Positions 1 to 10,219 of a DNA stretch of 64,000 nucleotides are shown piece after piece (the stretch's first letter is position 1; every line of letters starts with the position of its first letter). Below the pieces are notes generated by a model. It had not been told where the DNA came from. It saw only the letters and a list, made by a program, of their open reading frames with translations, and made no database searches. A program made the translations under genes and the position numbers. Source of the DNA: Isoetes taiwanensis. Its lineage: Eukaryota > Streptophyta > Lycopodiopsida > Isoetales > Isoetaceae. The DNA is taken from the NCBI GenBank assembly GCA_021234155.1, contig JAJEKV010000073.1, positions 1,276,001 through 1,340,000 of the forward strand, read 5' to 3'.

Positions 1-583
1 AATCTACCAACAAGGTGCTAAAAGCCATTCTCAAGAAAACAATAGAGGTGCATAAAAAGATTGGCACCTTAAATTACATGATGCACTTTGGGCATATAGA
101 ACCACAATTAAAAGTGCTACCAATCATACACCTTTTGCTCTTGTCTATGGTGTTGAGGTTTGTTGTTCAGTGGAATTGGAGTTGCCCTCATTAAGGTTGG
201 CTCTAAAGATTCAAATCTGAGATAGAGGAAGCATCTGAGGGGAAAGGTTTGATAGGTTGCTCCATCTAGAAGAAGAGAGGTTTGAAGCAGAGAATACCAT
301 GTTACTAAAGAAAGCAAAGGATGCAGCAGCATTCAAGGCCATTCACAAATTGCAAGGAAGTTTCAAAGAGGGAGAGCTAGTTCTCAAGTGGGACAAGGCA
401 AAGGAAAACACAGCAGGTAAATTTGACTGCGTATGGGAAGGGCCATACAAGATCTGTGGACAAGCAGGTACAAATTCTTACTTCCTGGAAGATATCACAA
501 CAAGGTCGGTGACTCATGAACCCTATAAACATATTGCATCTGAAAAGGTATTGGCAACAACATATTTGTATGAGTTTGTTTGA
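1..583 (+). pseudogene. Tat-like retrotransposon copy 0: integrase C-terminal part (5' truncated by window edge)
   Basis: This is the tail of a Ty3/gypsy integrase. It matches, nearly base for base, 8601-9184 and 17208-17795 further along the window, which shows it is the previous unit of the tandem run. Visible are the end of the catalytic core (KSATNHTPFALVYG at about 110-150) and the C-terminal beta-barrel region (WEGPYKI at about 436-456). The reading frame breaks near 165-240, and the clean open frame starts at 257. There is no chromodomain after the barrel, as expected for Tat/Athila-type elements. Several indels relative to copy 1 sit at CAG or CTG triplets, so the breaks may be sequence error. 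Confidence 0.85.
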
Positions 584-1625
584 ATAGAATAGTTATTGGA
601 TAGTTAGCCATTTGAGTTGCCATTTGAGTTATTAGAGACACTAGCTTTAAAATTAATAGGCATGTTCCTTAAAGATGTGGATGCTTGTGCTCTTATAGTG
701 TTATTTTGAAATTGCTTTCATAAAATAAAAAAAAAGGAAGAAAGAGAGAAAAAAGAGAAAAAAGGAAAAAAGGGAAAATAGGTTTAACTTTGATATCTTG
801 TGTGTGTTATGATGTTGCAGGTTGAGTTCACAGTCATGAAAGCATGGGAGGAGTTGTTTTCTAACATATATAGAACTTGTCATGACAGGTTCATCAGTCT
901 GAATAATCTCCACCTGAGCAAACAGTTGCCTTCCAATTCATATCAACCAGAATTCTTCACTGATGCAGGATCCCAAACAACTAAATATTACCACAATTAG
1001 CTGGGAGGACGTGGCACTAACATCATATTTTTTCCACACCTGCAGGTTCACTTGATACATTCCATTCATGTTCATCTGCCCTTGTTCCATTCTCATCTAA
1101 CCCTTGCTTCCCAAATCTTTTTTCAAAAGAGAGAACACAGCCTGCTACCTTCCATCAGCCTTCCATAAAGGTAGCTCAAGTTTTAGAAAAAGTCAAAAAA
1201 AAAAAAACACTCCCAACTCAAGTCACTGTTCCTGCTCCACACATATTTCAAAAAAGAAGTCAAGCAAGTCAAGCCGGTCATGAGTCAACTCACCCTCGAG
1301 TCAAGTCCCTGTTCCCCTCCATATGAACATCCTTCTGAAGACATCCATTCAAACATCACTCACATCCTTATGTCCATCTGTTCAGACTTTCCCCAACATC
1401 ATTTCCATTGTTTTTTCATCTCTTTTTATCACCCTTGCTGCCCATATTCTCAGAATTTCCATTCTCTTGCACTACCATCACCATTCTTCTGTCACATTTT
1501 GCTCACAAGAAATTGAGGGGACCAGCCATTCCTTTTCCTTGTTTAGCATGATGTTGCCCCTGCTATGGCAACATGGCAAAGTGCCATCAAATCTCATTTA
1601 TGTTGCAGGGAAAAAGAAGATACTA
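584..1625 (+). other. 3' non-coding region of Tat-like element, copy 0
   Basis: About 1 kb between the integrase stop and the proposed LTR start. It holds a purine-only run at about 728-780 and ends in a second purine-rich stretch (about 1606-1620, agggaaaaagaaga) that would serve as polypurine tract for the LTR proposed to start at 1626. The same block recurs at 9185-10219 and 17796-18838. The short open frames in it are conserved only because the copies are nearly identical, and I see no protein signature. Confidence 0.6.
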
Positions 1626-2251
1626 TGTTGAAGAACCAAGTGAAGACATTGAATTGGAATCAAGATCACACATTGAGAGGACCTAAGCATCTAGAAGTTT
1701 GGAAGACCCTATGAAGTTTGCAAGCTATTAAAGTGGTATCTTTTTTCTCCTTCATATTGTCATTTCTATTCTCCTACCTCACACTCCACATTTCCAACAT
1801 TCCATTACCCCATACTATCATACATCTCACACATAGCCTTTTGTTCCATAGTTGACCTACCACTACCTAAGGCATTTTTTTCAAAGTTGTTACACCAAAA
1901 GGATTGCCTAAGCATCAAGTTCTACATCATCTTTTTTCATCATATCATTCTATTATCACACACTCCACACCATGTGGCTATAAAAAAAAAGGGAAGCATT
2001 TGAAAAAGCTAAACACGAGTTTGCCTAGTCACCACCTCCAGGCGACATGGCATGATGACTAGATACATATGTCATCACTTACAAAGCCACATTGGTCCAC
2101 TCACCATTTGCCACTTCCATATATCATTCACCAAGTTGCCACCTAAGCAACAAGTGTCCACATCACCACATCACTCCATACCATTACATCACTCAACATC
2201 ATTCCACATCATCACATCACCTTGCATCATCAAATGATGACTAGGCAAATG

Positions 2252-2282
2252 TTGACCAAACCCAAAAAGTTGGTCAACCATA
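2252..2282 (+). promoter_or_regulatory. Inverted repeat with W-box cores in LTR U3
   Basis: GTTGACCAA and TTGGTCAAC are arranged as a 9-bp inverted repeat separated by about 8 bases, upstream of the TATA-like box. Each arm contains TTGAC(C), the core bound by WRKY transcription factors in plants. The same arrangement is present in the other two LTR copies (about 10840 and 19460). A regulatory role is inferred from the motif and its position in U3. Confidence 0.4.
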
Positions 2283-2673
2283 AGATTGAAATGATTAATA
2301 AATGTGCCTATTAGCCTTGTTCTCCCTCCTTGCCACCTCACCAAATCCCATGTCTAATGCCTACTTACCCCATTCATTTTCCCTACAAAAATCAAAAGTA
2401 TTGCATTTGAGAGTTTGATGATACCACCTGATAGCCCTCATGGAATCATGCCCACGGCACAAAAATTTGAAAAAAGGGTGCGTATTGACCTTCTAAATGG
2501 CTTTCTTGGGAAGCGTGCTTCATTTGAAAAATGGCAAAACCTACCTACATCTACCCCCCATCTATCTACCCTCTCATCCCTCGCCAAGTGGCGTCCCCAC
2601 GGCATGCCAAGTCGAAAACACGAGCCGAGCTTGGCGTGGGAGAAGAACACGTAATCAAGAGAGAGGAAAATAG

Positions 2674-2690
2674 CTCTCTATTTATACCTT
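2674..2690 (+). promoter_or_regulatory. TATA-like box of LTR 1
   Basis: The sequence ctctctatttataccttag is the best TATA match in the LTR. It is identical in LTR 2 (about 11272-11288) and LTR 3 (about 19890-19906). Transcription would start about 30 bases downstream, making the first 1.05 kb of the LTR U3. Confidence 0.5.
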
Positions 2691-3860
2691 AGCCTCTTTT
2701 CTGATTTTTTTGCACGTGGGATAATTGCTCTCAAGAAAACTCAGAACCCTAAAAATGTGACTTGCCAAGAACTTGTTTTTGTCGATTGAACCAGAGCAAT
2801 CATTACATTGGCTAACCATTCTGTCTGTTACACCCAAAGAAATGTCTAAACCAACCAAAAACATGGCCAAGATCCCGAATTTGCCAAGATCCGGCCGGAA
2901 AGCGAGTTTTTAAAGGGGATTCATTCAGCGAGAGAAAAGTGTGGGCTTTTTGCGCGATTCAAAGGCGAAGAACACGAAGTGTGAAGTCGGAATTGATCTT
3001 TGAGAGTTCCTCCTGCCTTAAGAGATCTATCCTGAGGCATATTATGATTGATTTGTATCCGAAAAATTCATGATTTGCTTGTTTTAGAGAGGTCCTGTTG
3101 ATTGATCATCTTGATCATTGACATGACGTCAAATGTGAGGACTTTGATTCCAGTTTAATGAAAATCTGACCTTGGAAAATATCATTTGATGCATTTGTGT
3201 TTGAATTAATTCTAGAAATGGGAAGAAAAAGCCATACCTCTGCACCTGGTCGCATACAAAAGCTCTAGCTGCGTTGGTACAATCATTTAGGAAAGGAAAA
3301 GCTAAAAAAAAGAAGGGGGAGAAAGATCAACCCACTGATGTTTTAAAAGTCTGTCATACTTTTTATGCTCATTAGATGCTCAGACATACTTCTCAAATTC
3401 TGGTGACTTATTAACCACGAAAATAGCATGCTCTTATTATGCGGGGCCTCGTGTTCCTTGTCTAAACTTAGTTGGATTGAAAATTCATCACCATTCTCAT
3501 TTGGCAAAATTGAGTGCCTTTGTCTAGTCCATTGACCAACCGACTTAGTCAAGAGTCATTAATTCTCACCTGTAGTGAGGATTCTTTGCATAGACTTTCT
3601 CCAACACTTTCTTCAGATATCATGGTAGCATGCTATGCTTGTTTGGGTTCAAAATGTTGAATGCATTGATTTCTATGCCTGTTAGAATAAGACTAGCTTT
3701 TTTGGCTTTTGGGAAACTAGTGAAATCTTGTTTTCTGGAAGTTTAAAAACAGATATTTTAGCACAGAGTGATCACCTCAAGTGATCTGGAGGTCCTAGAC
3801 CAAGATTAGTGCTTCTTTGACCTGAGGTTGGTGGTTTAGCCAGGATTGCCATCAACATTT

Positions 3861-3880
3861 TGGAGGTCCTACCGAGATTT
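3861..3880 (+). other. Primer binding site, tRNA-Gln type (copy 1)
   Basis: Three bases after the LTR terminus comes TGGAGGTCCTACCGAGATTT. TGG pairs with the tRNA 3' CCA, and the rest is complementary to the acceptor stem and T-arm of eukaryotic tRNA-Gln, whose 3' end is GGTAGGACCT in plants. An identical site is at 12459-12478. Most plant Ty3/gypsy elements instead use initiator Met tRNA. Confidence 0.75.
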
Positions 3881-3903
3881 CCACACTGGTTTTCAAAGAA
3901 CTC

Positions 3904-5357
3904 ATGGCTCCTAGAAGAAATGAACGACAAGAAGCTCCGGAACCATTGGAACCACAAGGAGTACACATTTGCGGTGTGGTACAGCCAAATTGTGCAATCC
4001 CACAAGTATTTTGAGCTAAGTTTGCCCATTACTCCACCCATATTGAACCAACTATGAATGCTAACCATTTTGAAGGTATTTGATGAATATTATAGAGATT
4101 ATGGTTGTAAAAGGGCTGTGGGTTTTTCGAGTTTAAGAGATGCATGAAATCTGATGAGGCATATGCTTGGTGTGAGCATGTGACCTCGAGTTATGGGTAC
4201 TAATACATATGAAAGTCTTGTGCAGCAATTTTTGGCTAGGTTTGGCAAACCTGTGCGCCCCTCGGGGAGCTAGCAAATGAGCTACGGACTTTTTTGCATA
4301 AGGGCAGGTGAAAGTATCAATCACTATGTGGAAAGGTTTAGTGCATACACGAGAAAATGCCAAAAGAGTCAGGTGCCCACTCCCCACACTCTACTTTGTG
4401 GCTGCTTTCATTAAGGGACTGTCACCAAGGCCTAAGGTGCACGAGAAAGATGCTAAAAATTCAAAATCGGGAAGGTTTTGATACCATACACAAGGCTTTT
4501 GAAAAGGCAACTAAAATCTCTAATGATATGTCTTTTTACCGATAACCATGTAAACCATTGTTTGACCCTTTTTACCCAGATTATGAACAAGAGTATGAGC
4601 ATGTGCCTGTGTGTGTATGCAAAAAAAGAAAGAAGAAAATCAAAGATGAAGAGGCTGCACCTAAAATCAATGAATCCAAGAGTGAGATGGCCAAAATGTC
4701 CGAGACCATTGCAGCCCGACCAAACAACTCTTGGAGTTGAAAAACAGCAAAAAAACTTATCCTCCTTGTGCACATTGTTTCAAAGATACTCATCCTTCTG
4801 ATATTTGCTATTACAGGGCATGCTTAAAATGTGGAAAGAAAGGTCATTTTGGAAAAATTTGCCCTGTGTGCAACTTCTGCAAGGAAATAGGTCATCTTGA
4901 AGACAAGTGTTTTGTCAAAGAATACTTTGACAAGCAGGACAAAGGCAAGAAATTGGAAGGAACATCTGCCATCAGGTTTGTGGAGGAATATGAGGAGCAG
5001 GAAGAGATCATGGTGGTGCAAACAAGAAAAATGTTGGAAAATGGAACACCTGCAGATAAAGGTATGAGCAAGAACCTTCCTGTCAACAAAGAAGTTCAGG
5101 TAATAGCTCCACCTCCTTTTGAGAAGTTTAATAAAAAGGACAAAGAGTTAGATGAGCTAGACATGATCCTAAAAAGTTCTAAAGTGAGCATAGATCTCCT
5201 CACGCTTCTCAAAATTGCACCTAGCTATAGAGAGAAAATATTAAAGTGTAATGATGTTGAACAAATTTCATTTACTGATGTGCATGAGACAGAGAAAGTT
5301 GTATTAACTCAAGAAGAAAAAGATCCAGGTGCCTTTACTTGCTTTCGGCTAGTGTAG
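3904..5357 (+). pseudogene. Tat-like element copy 1: gag (frameshifted)
   Basis: The start ATG (MAPRRNE...) and the gag capsid-like domain can be followed in pieces across several frames. The clean section is 4731-5357, which contains a double CCHC-type zinc-knuckle region (CLKCGKKGHFGKIC followed by CNFCKEIGHLEDKC), the RNA-binding nucleocapsid part of Gag. Compared with copy 2 (12501-13592, open for 360 codons), most lesions are one- or two-base changes at CAG/CTG sites. The knuckle region is better preserved here than in copy 2. Gag would package the element RNA in cytoplasmic particles. Confidence 0.75.
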
Positions 5358-5650
5358 GTAACTTGCATTTGTCTAGGGTCTTGCTAGATGGAGGCTCCCC
5401 ATTAAATGTCATGCCTCAAAGATGTAATGAAGAAATGTGGTCTTCTTTGTTACTCAACCATCACTGTCATATTGAGGTCATTCTCCAATGCTAAAAATAC
5501 TAGTGACAAAGGGTGCCGATAGAAATTGAAGGTATAATTGTTGAGGCAAGTTTCATAGTTGTGGCTTTTGAAGATAAGCGTGATGTGGTGACATATATGA
5601 CTTGTTCTTTGGGAAGGAGGTGGTTATCCATGTAGATGCTAGACACAATG
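5340..5650 (+). pseudogene. Tat-like element copy 1: aspartic protease (broken)
   Basis: The active-site segment LLDGGSPLNVMP is present at about 5381-5415, with DGGS in place of the usual DTG/DSG, as is common in Tat/Athila elements. The flanking frame is broken at several points relative to copy 2 (13960-14300), where the C-terminal LLGRRWLS motif is readable. Confidence 0.6.
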
Positions 5651-5859
5651 CGGTCCAAAGGGCGATTGTACTATTTCAAATGGAACAAGAGCGTAACTCT
5701 ATACAACAAAACAGGTGATGCTAATCTGTACAACTTTATAGAACAAGACATGTTGATTGAAGATGAGCCAGGTGTGTTAAAAATGCCTATCTCTGTATGC
5801 AAACCAATAGAAATCATACCGACCTGTTTAGGTGACCTTGACATGGAAGCAAAACTCAA

Positions 5860-6240
5860 TAGAGGTGTGTTGTGGTTTGATGGTGGAATTTCAACCAAAT
5901 TGAGTATAGCATCTTCTGCAGCTGTAATCAGAAACTCTGCCAATAAACTCTTATCCAAAGTTGGTAGAGTACACGAAAGAATTACTTCAAATATGGCTGA
6001 ATATAAGGCACTTATAGCTGGCTTAGAAGAGTCTTTGGCTTTAGGTTTGACTAATATATCTATCTTTGGTGACTCTCAACCGATGATATGCAGACAGTGG
6101 CTCGGAGAGTATCGGACCAAAACCAAGACATGTCGAACTCAAAGAAAGGGTATTGCAATTGCTAAGCAAGTTCAAGGCTTGGGAGATCAAACATATACCT
6201 AGGGAAGAGAATTGTGAGGCAGATGCACTTTGCAGAACCG
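5860..6240 (+). pseudogene. Tat-like element copy 1: archaeal-type RNase H domain located upstream of RT
   Basis: The open frame 5636-6202, continued in another frame by 6153-6356, encodes an RNase H fold with all four catalytic acids: D in LWFDGGIS, E in NMAEYKAL, D in IFGDSQ, and D in EENCEADAL. This is the pattern of the archaeal/plant-type RNase H (aRNH) acquired by Tat elements. It would remove the RNA strand during reverse transcription. Here it sits between protease and reverse transcriptase, whereas published Tat elements, as I know them, have it between the first RNase H and integrase. One frameshift (about 6150-6200) interrupts it. Confidence 0.75.
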
Positions 6241-6399
6241 TGCTCCTTGACTATTTGGCTGAGGGAGCTATAAATGAAGATGAATTGAACAAGGAAGATG
6301 CAACACAACCGTATCCTATTACGGTGATAGATGCACGACAAAAGAGAAAGAGGTAAAAGAATTAACTATCAACAAAAATGGACAGGTAAGAACACTTTT

Positions 6400-8136
6400 C
6401 CTTGGGGATCTTTTTGATAGCAAAGATGAGGCCTCCTTAAAAATTTTCTTTGAGAGTTGGAAAGATGTATTTGCACGGGATTATCTGAGAATTAGTGGGA
6501 GTGAGGACCGACATCGTGAATTTGAAATAAAGATAAAGGAAGATGCTAAACACTGTAATGCAAAAACTCGGAAGAATAAATGCATCTTTGCTTACCACGA
6601 TCGAGAGAGGAATTATTAAAGATGAAAGAAGCTGAGGTTATTAAAGAGATAACAAACCCCGACCGGGTCTGTCTTGCATTGTTCGAAGAGAAAAGAAAAA
6701 TAAGAGCATTAGGATTTGTATAGATTACGGGGGATCTAAACAAGGCCACTATTAAAGATTGTTATCCATTACCATTTCTAGAAGAAGTGTTACATGCAAC
6801 TGCAGGCAAGGAAATATATTCCTTTTTAGATGGATTTTCAGGTTTCAATCAAATCAAGATAAAAGAGGCAGATCAAGCCAAGACCTCTTTCATAACCCCT
6901 TGGGGTACTTTTGCCATGATGAAAATGCCTTTTGGCTTGATGAATGCATCTGCTACCTTTCAAAGAGCAATGGATAAAATATTTCAAAGCATGCCAATAT
7001 CAAACTTTAGAGTTTTCTTGGATGATTTGTGCCTAGGATCTTCTCTAACTAAGCATATGGAATTGCTGACAATGACAATGGAATTGTGCAGGAAGGGTGG
7101 AGTGTGTTTGAATCCAAAGAAGTGTGTATTCTTCTGTTCTAAAGGTGAATTGCTAGGTCATGAGGTATCTACTCAAGGAATTAAAGTGTCTGAAGGAAAA
7201 ATGGAGGCTTTGAAGAAATTAGCTCCACCTAAGACCTTAAAACAGGTGAAGAGTTTCATGGGCTTGACAAGTTTTTTGAGAATGTATGTGCCTAACTTTT
7301 CACACATCATAAGTCCTTTGGCAGCTCTGACACGTGTTGGCAAGTATAATAAGAATGAGAGCAAATTTATTGCAATAGAATGGACAGATGAATGTCAAGC
7401 TGCATTTGACCTGTTGATAACTTCCATATGCCAATCAGAGATTCTGAAACCACCAGACCTTGCGCAACCATTCCAGGCATATATCAGTGTCACTAGCAAA
7501 GCTGTAGGCATAGCACTCATGCAGAAGCATGGAATAATATCTTTTGCCAGCAAAATTTGGTCTGATGTTGAGAACAGATACCCTAGAATGGAAAAAAGTG
7601 CAGCTGGAATAATGTTTTTCCTACAAAGGCTCGGTCATATAGTTCAGCACAATGAGGTAAAAGTAATGATGCATCAAAATCCTATTCCCATGCTGTTCCA
7701 GAAGACTCAGAGTAAGGCTAAATTATGTAGATGGGCTTGCAAGATACAGGATTACAATTTAAATGTTAGAACTGTCAAAACAATTAAAAGTCCTAGTGAT
7801 TATTTGACCAATAAGGTGTTTGAGTTTGAAGATTTTAATGGTTTGAGCACTGATGAAGTGTGTGAGATTGCTACTAACCTTGTGCTATCTAGCAAGATGC
7901 AAGAAGATTGGCAGGATGAAATCATCAAGTTTCTCCAGCATGAGGAGGTGCCAGAAAACTTTACAAGCAGCCAGCTGAGGAGATTCAAAGAAAAAGCAAA
8001 AACCTACAGGATGATTGGAGAGGTATTATGTAAGATTGATCAGTATGGTGTCCTTCTGAGGTGTGTTTGGTCAAAAGTCGAGTTGATCTTGGAGGCTTGT
8101 CATGAAGGAATTTTGTGGAGGCCACTATCACGGTGA
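6400..8136 (+). pseudogene. Tat-like element copy 1: reverse transcriptase plus degenerate gypsy RNase H
   Basis: The open stretch 6787-8136 (449 codons) carries RT motifs: FSGFNQIKI, TPWGTFAMMKMPFGLMNASATFQ, the catalytic FLDD (about 7014-7025), and LLGHEVSTQGI. The fingers region before 6787 is broken. After RT comes a gypsy RNase H remnant (about 7440-7790) in which the first catalytic Asp (normally TDAS) is replaced (YISVTSKAVG) and the third (normally TDH) is lost (MMHQNP), so it is probably a non-catalytic connection domain. The frame then enters the N-terminal part of integrase. Polymerase and strand-transfer steps would act in the cytoplasmic particle. Confidence 0.8.
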
Positions 8137-9184
8137 CACAACCGCAAAGAAAATACCGTGTCCGGATATTATTGGCCTAGCTTGTTTAAAGATTGTTATG
8201 AGACCATTAGGAGATGCCATAAATGCCAGATACATGGAAGAAGAATTCTTCAGCCTGCTGCTTTGACTAGCATCACGTCTCCAGGTCCATTCCAGACTTG
8301 GGGACTAGACTTCATAGGACCTATAAATCCAAATTCTCCCTCTCAAAGATGAATACATACTAGTGGCAACAGATTTCTTCACCAAGTGGGGCGAGGCTGT
8401 CCCATTGAGACAAGCAAATGCCCTAACAAGCTGCCGGGTTCCTCCATGAAAACATATGCACTAGGTTTGGCATCCCTCTCGAAAATAGTTTACGGCGGAG
8501 GGCACTCGGTTCATGAATGATGTGATCAGCAACTGCTAAAAACCTTGAAAGTAAAGCATGTGAAAAGCTCAAAGATACTACCCTCAAGGCAATGGCGGTG
8601 AATCTACCAACAAGGTGCTAAAAGCCATTCTCAAGAAAACAATAGAGGTGCATAAAAAAGATTGGCACCTTAAATTACATGATGCACTTTGGGCATATAG
8701 AACCACAATTAAAAGTGCTACCAATCATACACCTTTTGCTCTTGTCTATGGTGTTGAGGCTGTTGTTCCAGTGGAATTGGAGTTGCCCTCATTAAGGTTG
8801 GCTCTAAAGATTCAAATGCAGATAGAGGAAGCATACAGGGAAAGGTTTGATAGGTTGCTCCATCTAGAAGAAGAGAGGTTTGAAGCAGAGAATACCATGT
8901 TACTAAAGAAAGCAAAGGATGCAGCAGCATTCAAGGCCATTCACAAATTGCAAGGAAGTTTCAAAGAGGGAGAGCTAGTTCTCAAGTGGGACAAGGCAAA
9001 GGAAAACACAGCAGGTAAATTTGACTGCTTATGGGAAGGGCCATACAAGATCTGTGGACAAGCAGGTACAAATTCTTACTTCCTGGAAGATATCACAACA
9101 GGTCAGCAGCTCATGAACCCTATAAACATATTGCATCTGAAAAGGTATTGGCAACAACATATTTGTATGAGTTTGTTTGAATAG
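8090..9184 (+). pseudogene. Tat-like element copy 1: integrase
   Basis: The HHCC zinc domain starts at about 8098 (CHEGI...) and ends with CHKCQ at 8217-8231. The first catalytic Asp lies in LDFIGP (about 8307). The middle of the core is broken (8350-8610). The rest is an open frame, 8615-9184, covering the end of the core and the C-terminal barrel (WEGPYKICGQ). There is no chromodomain. Lesions at 8095-8610 coincide with CAG/CTG sites when compared with copy 2. Confidence 0.8.
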
Positions 9185-9771
9185 AATAGTTATTGGATAG
9201 TTAGCCATTTGAGTTATTAGAGATTTAGCTTTAAAATTAATAGGCATGTTCCTTAAAGATGTGGATGCTTGTGCTCTTATAGTGTTATTTTGAAATTGCT
9301 TTCATAAAATAAAAAAAAAAGGAAGAAAGAGAGAAAAAAGAGAAAAAAGGAAAAAAGGGAAAATAGGTTTAACTTTGATATCTTGTGTGTGTTATGATGT
9401 TGCAGGTTGAGTTCACAGTCATGAAAGCATGGGAGGAGTTGTTTTCTAACATATATAGAACTTGTCATGACAGGTTCATCAGTCTGAATAATCTCCACCT
9501 GAGCAAACAGTTGCCTTCCAATTCATATCAACCAGAATTCTTCACTGATGCAGGATCCCAAACAACTAAATATTACCACAATTAGCTGGGAGGACGTGGC
9601 ACTAACATCATATTTTTTCCACACCTGCAGGTTCACTTGATACATTCCATTCATGTTCATCTGCCCTTGTTCCATTCTCATCTAACCCTTGCTTCCCAAA
9701 TCTTTTTTCAAAAGAGAGAACACAGCCTGCTACCTTCCATCAGCCTTCCATAAAGGTAGCTCAAGTTTTAG

Positions 9772-9803
<32 letters not shown>

Positions 9804-10219
9804 CACTCCCAACTCAAGTCACTGTTCCTGCTCCACACATATTTCAAAAGAAGTCAAGCAAGTCAAGCCAGGTCATGAGTCAACTCACCCTCAGAGTCAA
9901 GTCCCTGTTCCCACTCCATATGAACATCCTTCTGAAGACATCCATTCAAACATCACTCACATCCTTATGTCCATCTGTTCAGACTTTCCCCAACATCATT
10001 TCCATTGTTTTTTCATCTCTTTTTATCACCCTTGCTGCCCATATTCTCAGAATTTCCATTCTCTTGCACTACCATCACCATTCTTCTGTCACATTTTGCT
10101 CACAAGGCTGAGGGGACCAGCCATTCCTTTTCCTTGTTTAGCATGATGTTGCCCTGCTATGGCAACATGGCAAAGTGCCATCAAATCTCATTTATGTTGC
10201 AGGGAAAAAGAAGATACTA
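9185..10219 (+). other. 3' non-coding region of Tat-like element, copy 1
   Basis: Same block as 584-1625. It differs from the other copies mainly by a longer A-run (about 9772-9802) where the others read aaaaagtc followed by a shorter run. No gene is seen. It ends in the purine-rich tract before the proposed LTR start at 10220. Confidence 0.6.

Larger units (their letters stand above)
1626..3857 (+). repeat. LTR 1 of Tat-like element
   Basis: The 3' end is secure: the third copy of this sequence stops matching at 21710, exactly after CATCAACA, where unrelated DNA begins, and here the same CATCAACA is followed by ttt and a primer binding site. The 5' end is a proposal. TGTTGA at 1626 is the exact inverted complement of the terminal TCAACA and follows a purine-rich tract, giving an LTR of about 2.23 kb in all three copies. 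Inside are a TATA-like box (ctatttatacc, about 2677-2688) marking the likely U3/R region, a CATCAC-rich stretch (about 2150-2235) and a TGACGTCA element near 3125. Confidence 0.7.

Noticed and set aside
813-840. LTR start at TGTTGCAGG
   Set aside because: It lacks an adjacent polypurine tract and matches the inverted end for only five bases. TGTTGA at 1626 fits six bases and follows a purine tract, though this choice remains tentative.
800-1000. Open frame of 66 codons repeated at 9385 and 18015
   Set aside because: It recurs only because the three retrotransposon copies are nearly identical. It lies in the 3' non-coding block and has no protein signature.
1280-1631. Overlapping small frames rich in Ser/His/Pro, repeated in each copy
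   Set aside because: Low-complexity translation of a pyrimidine-rich stretch next to the LTR; no motif and no conserved start.
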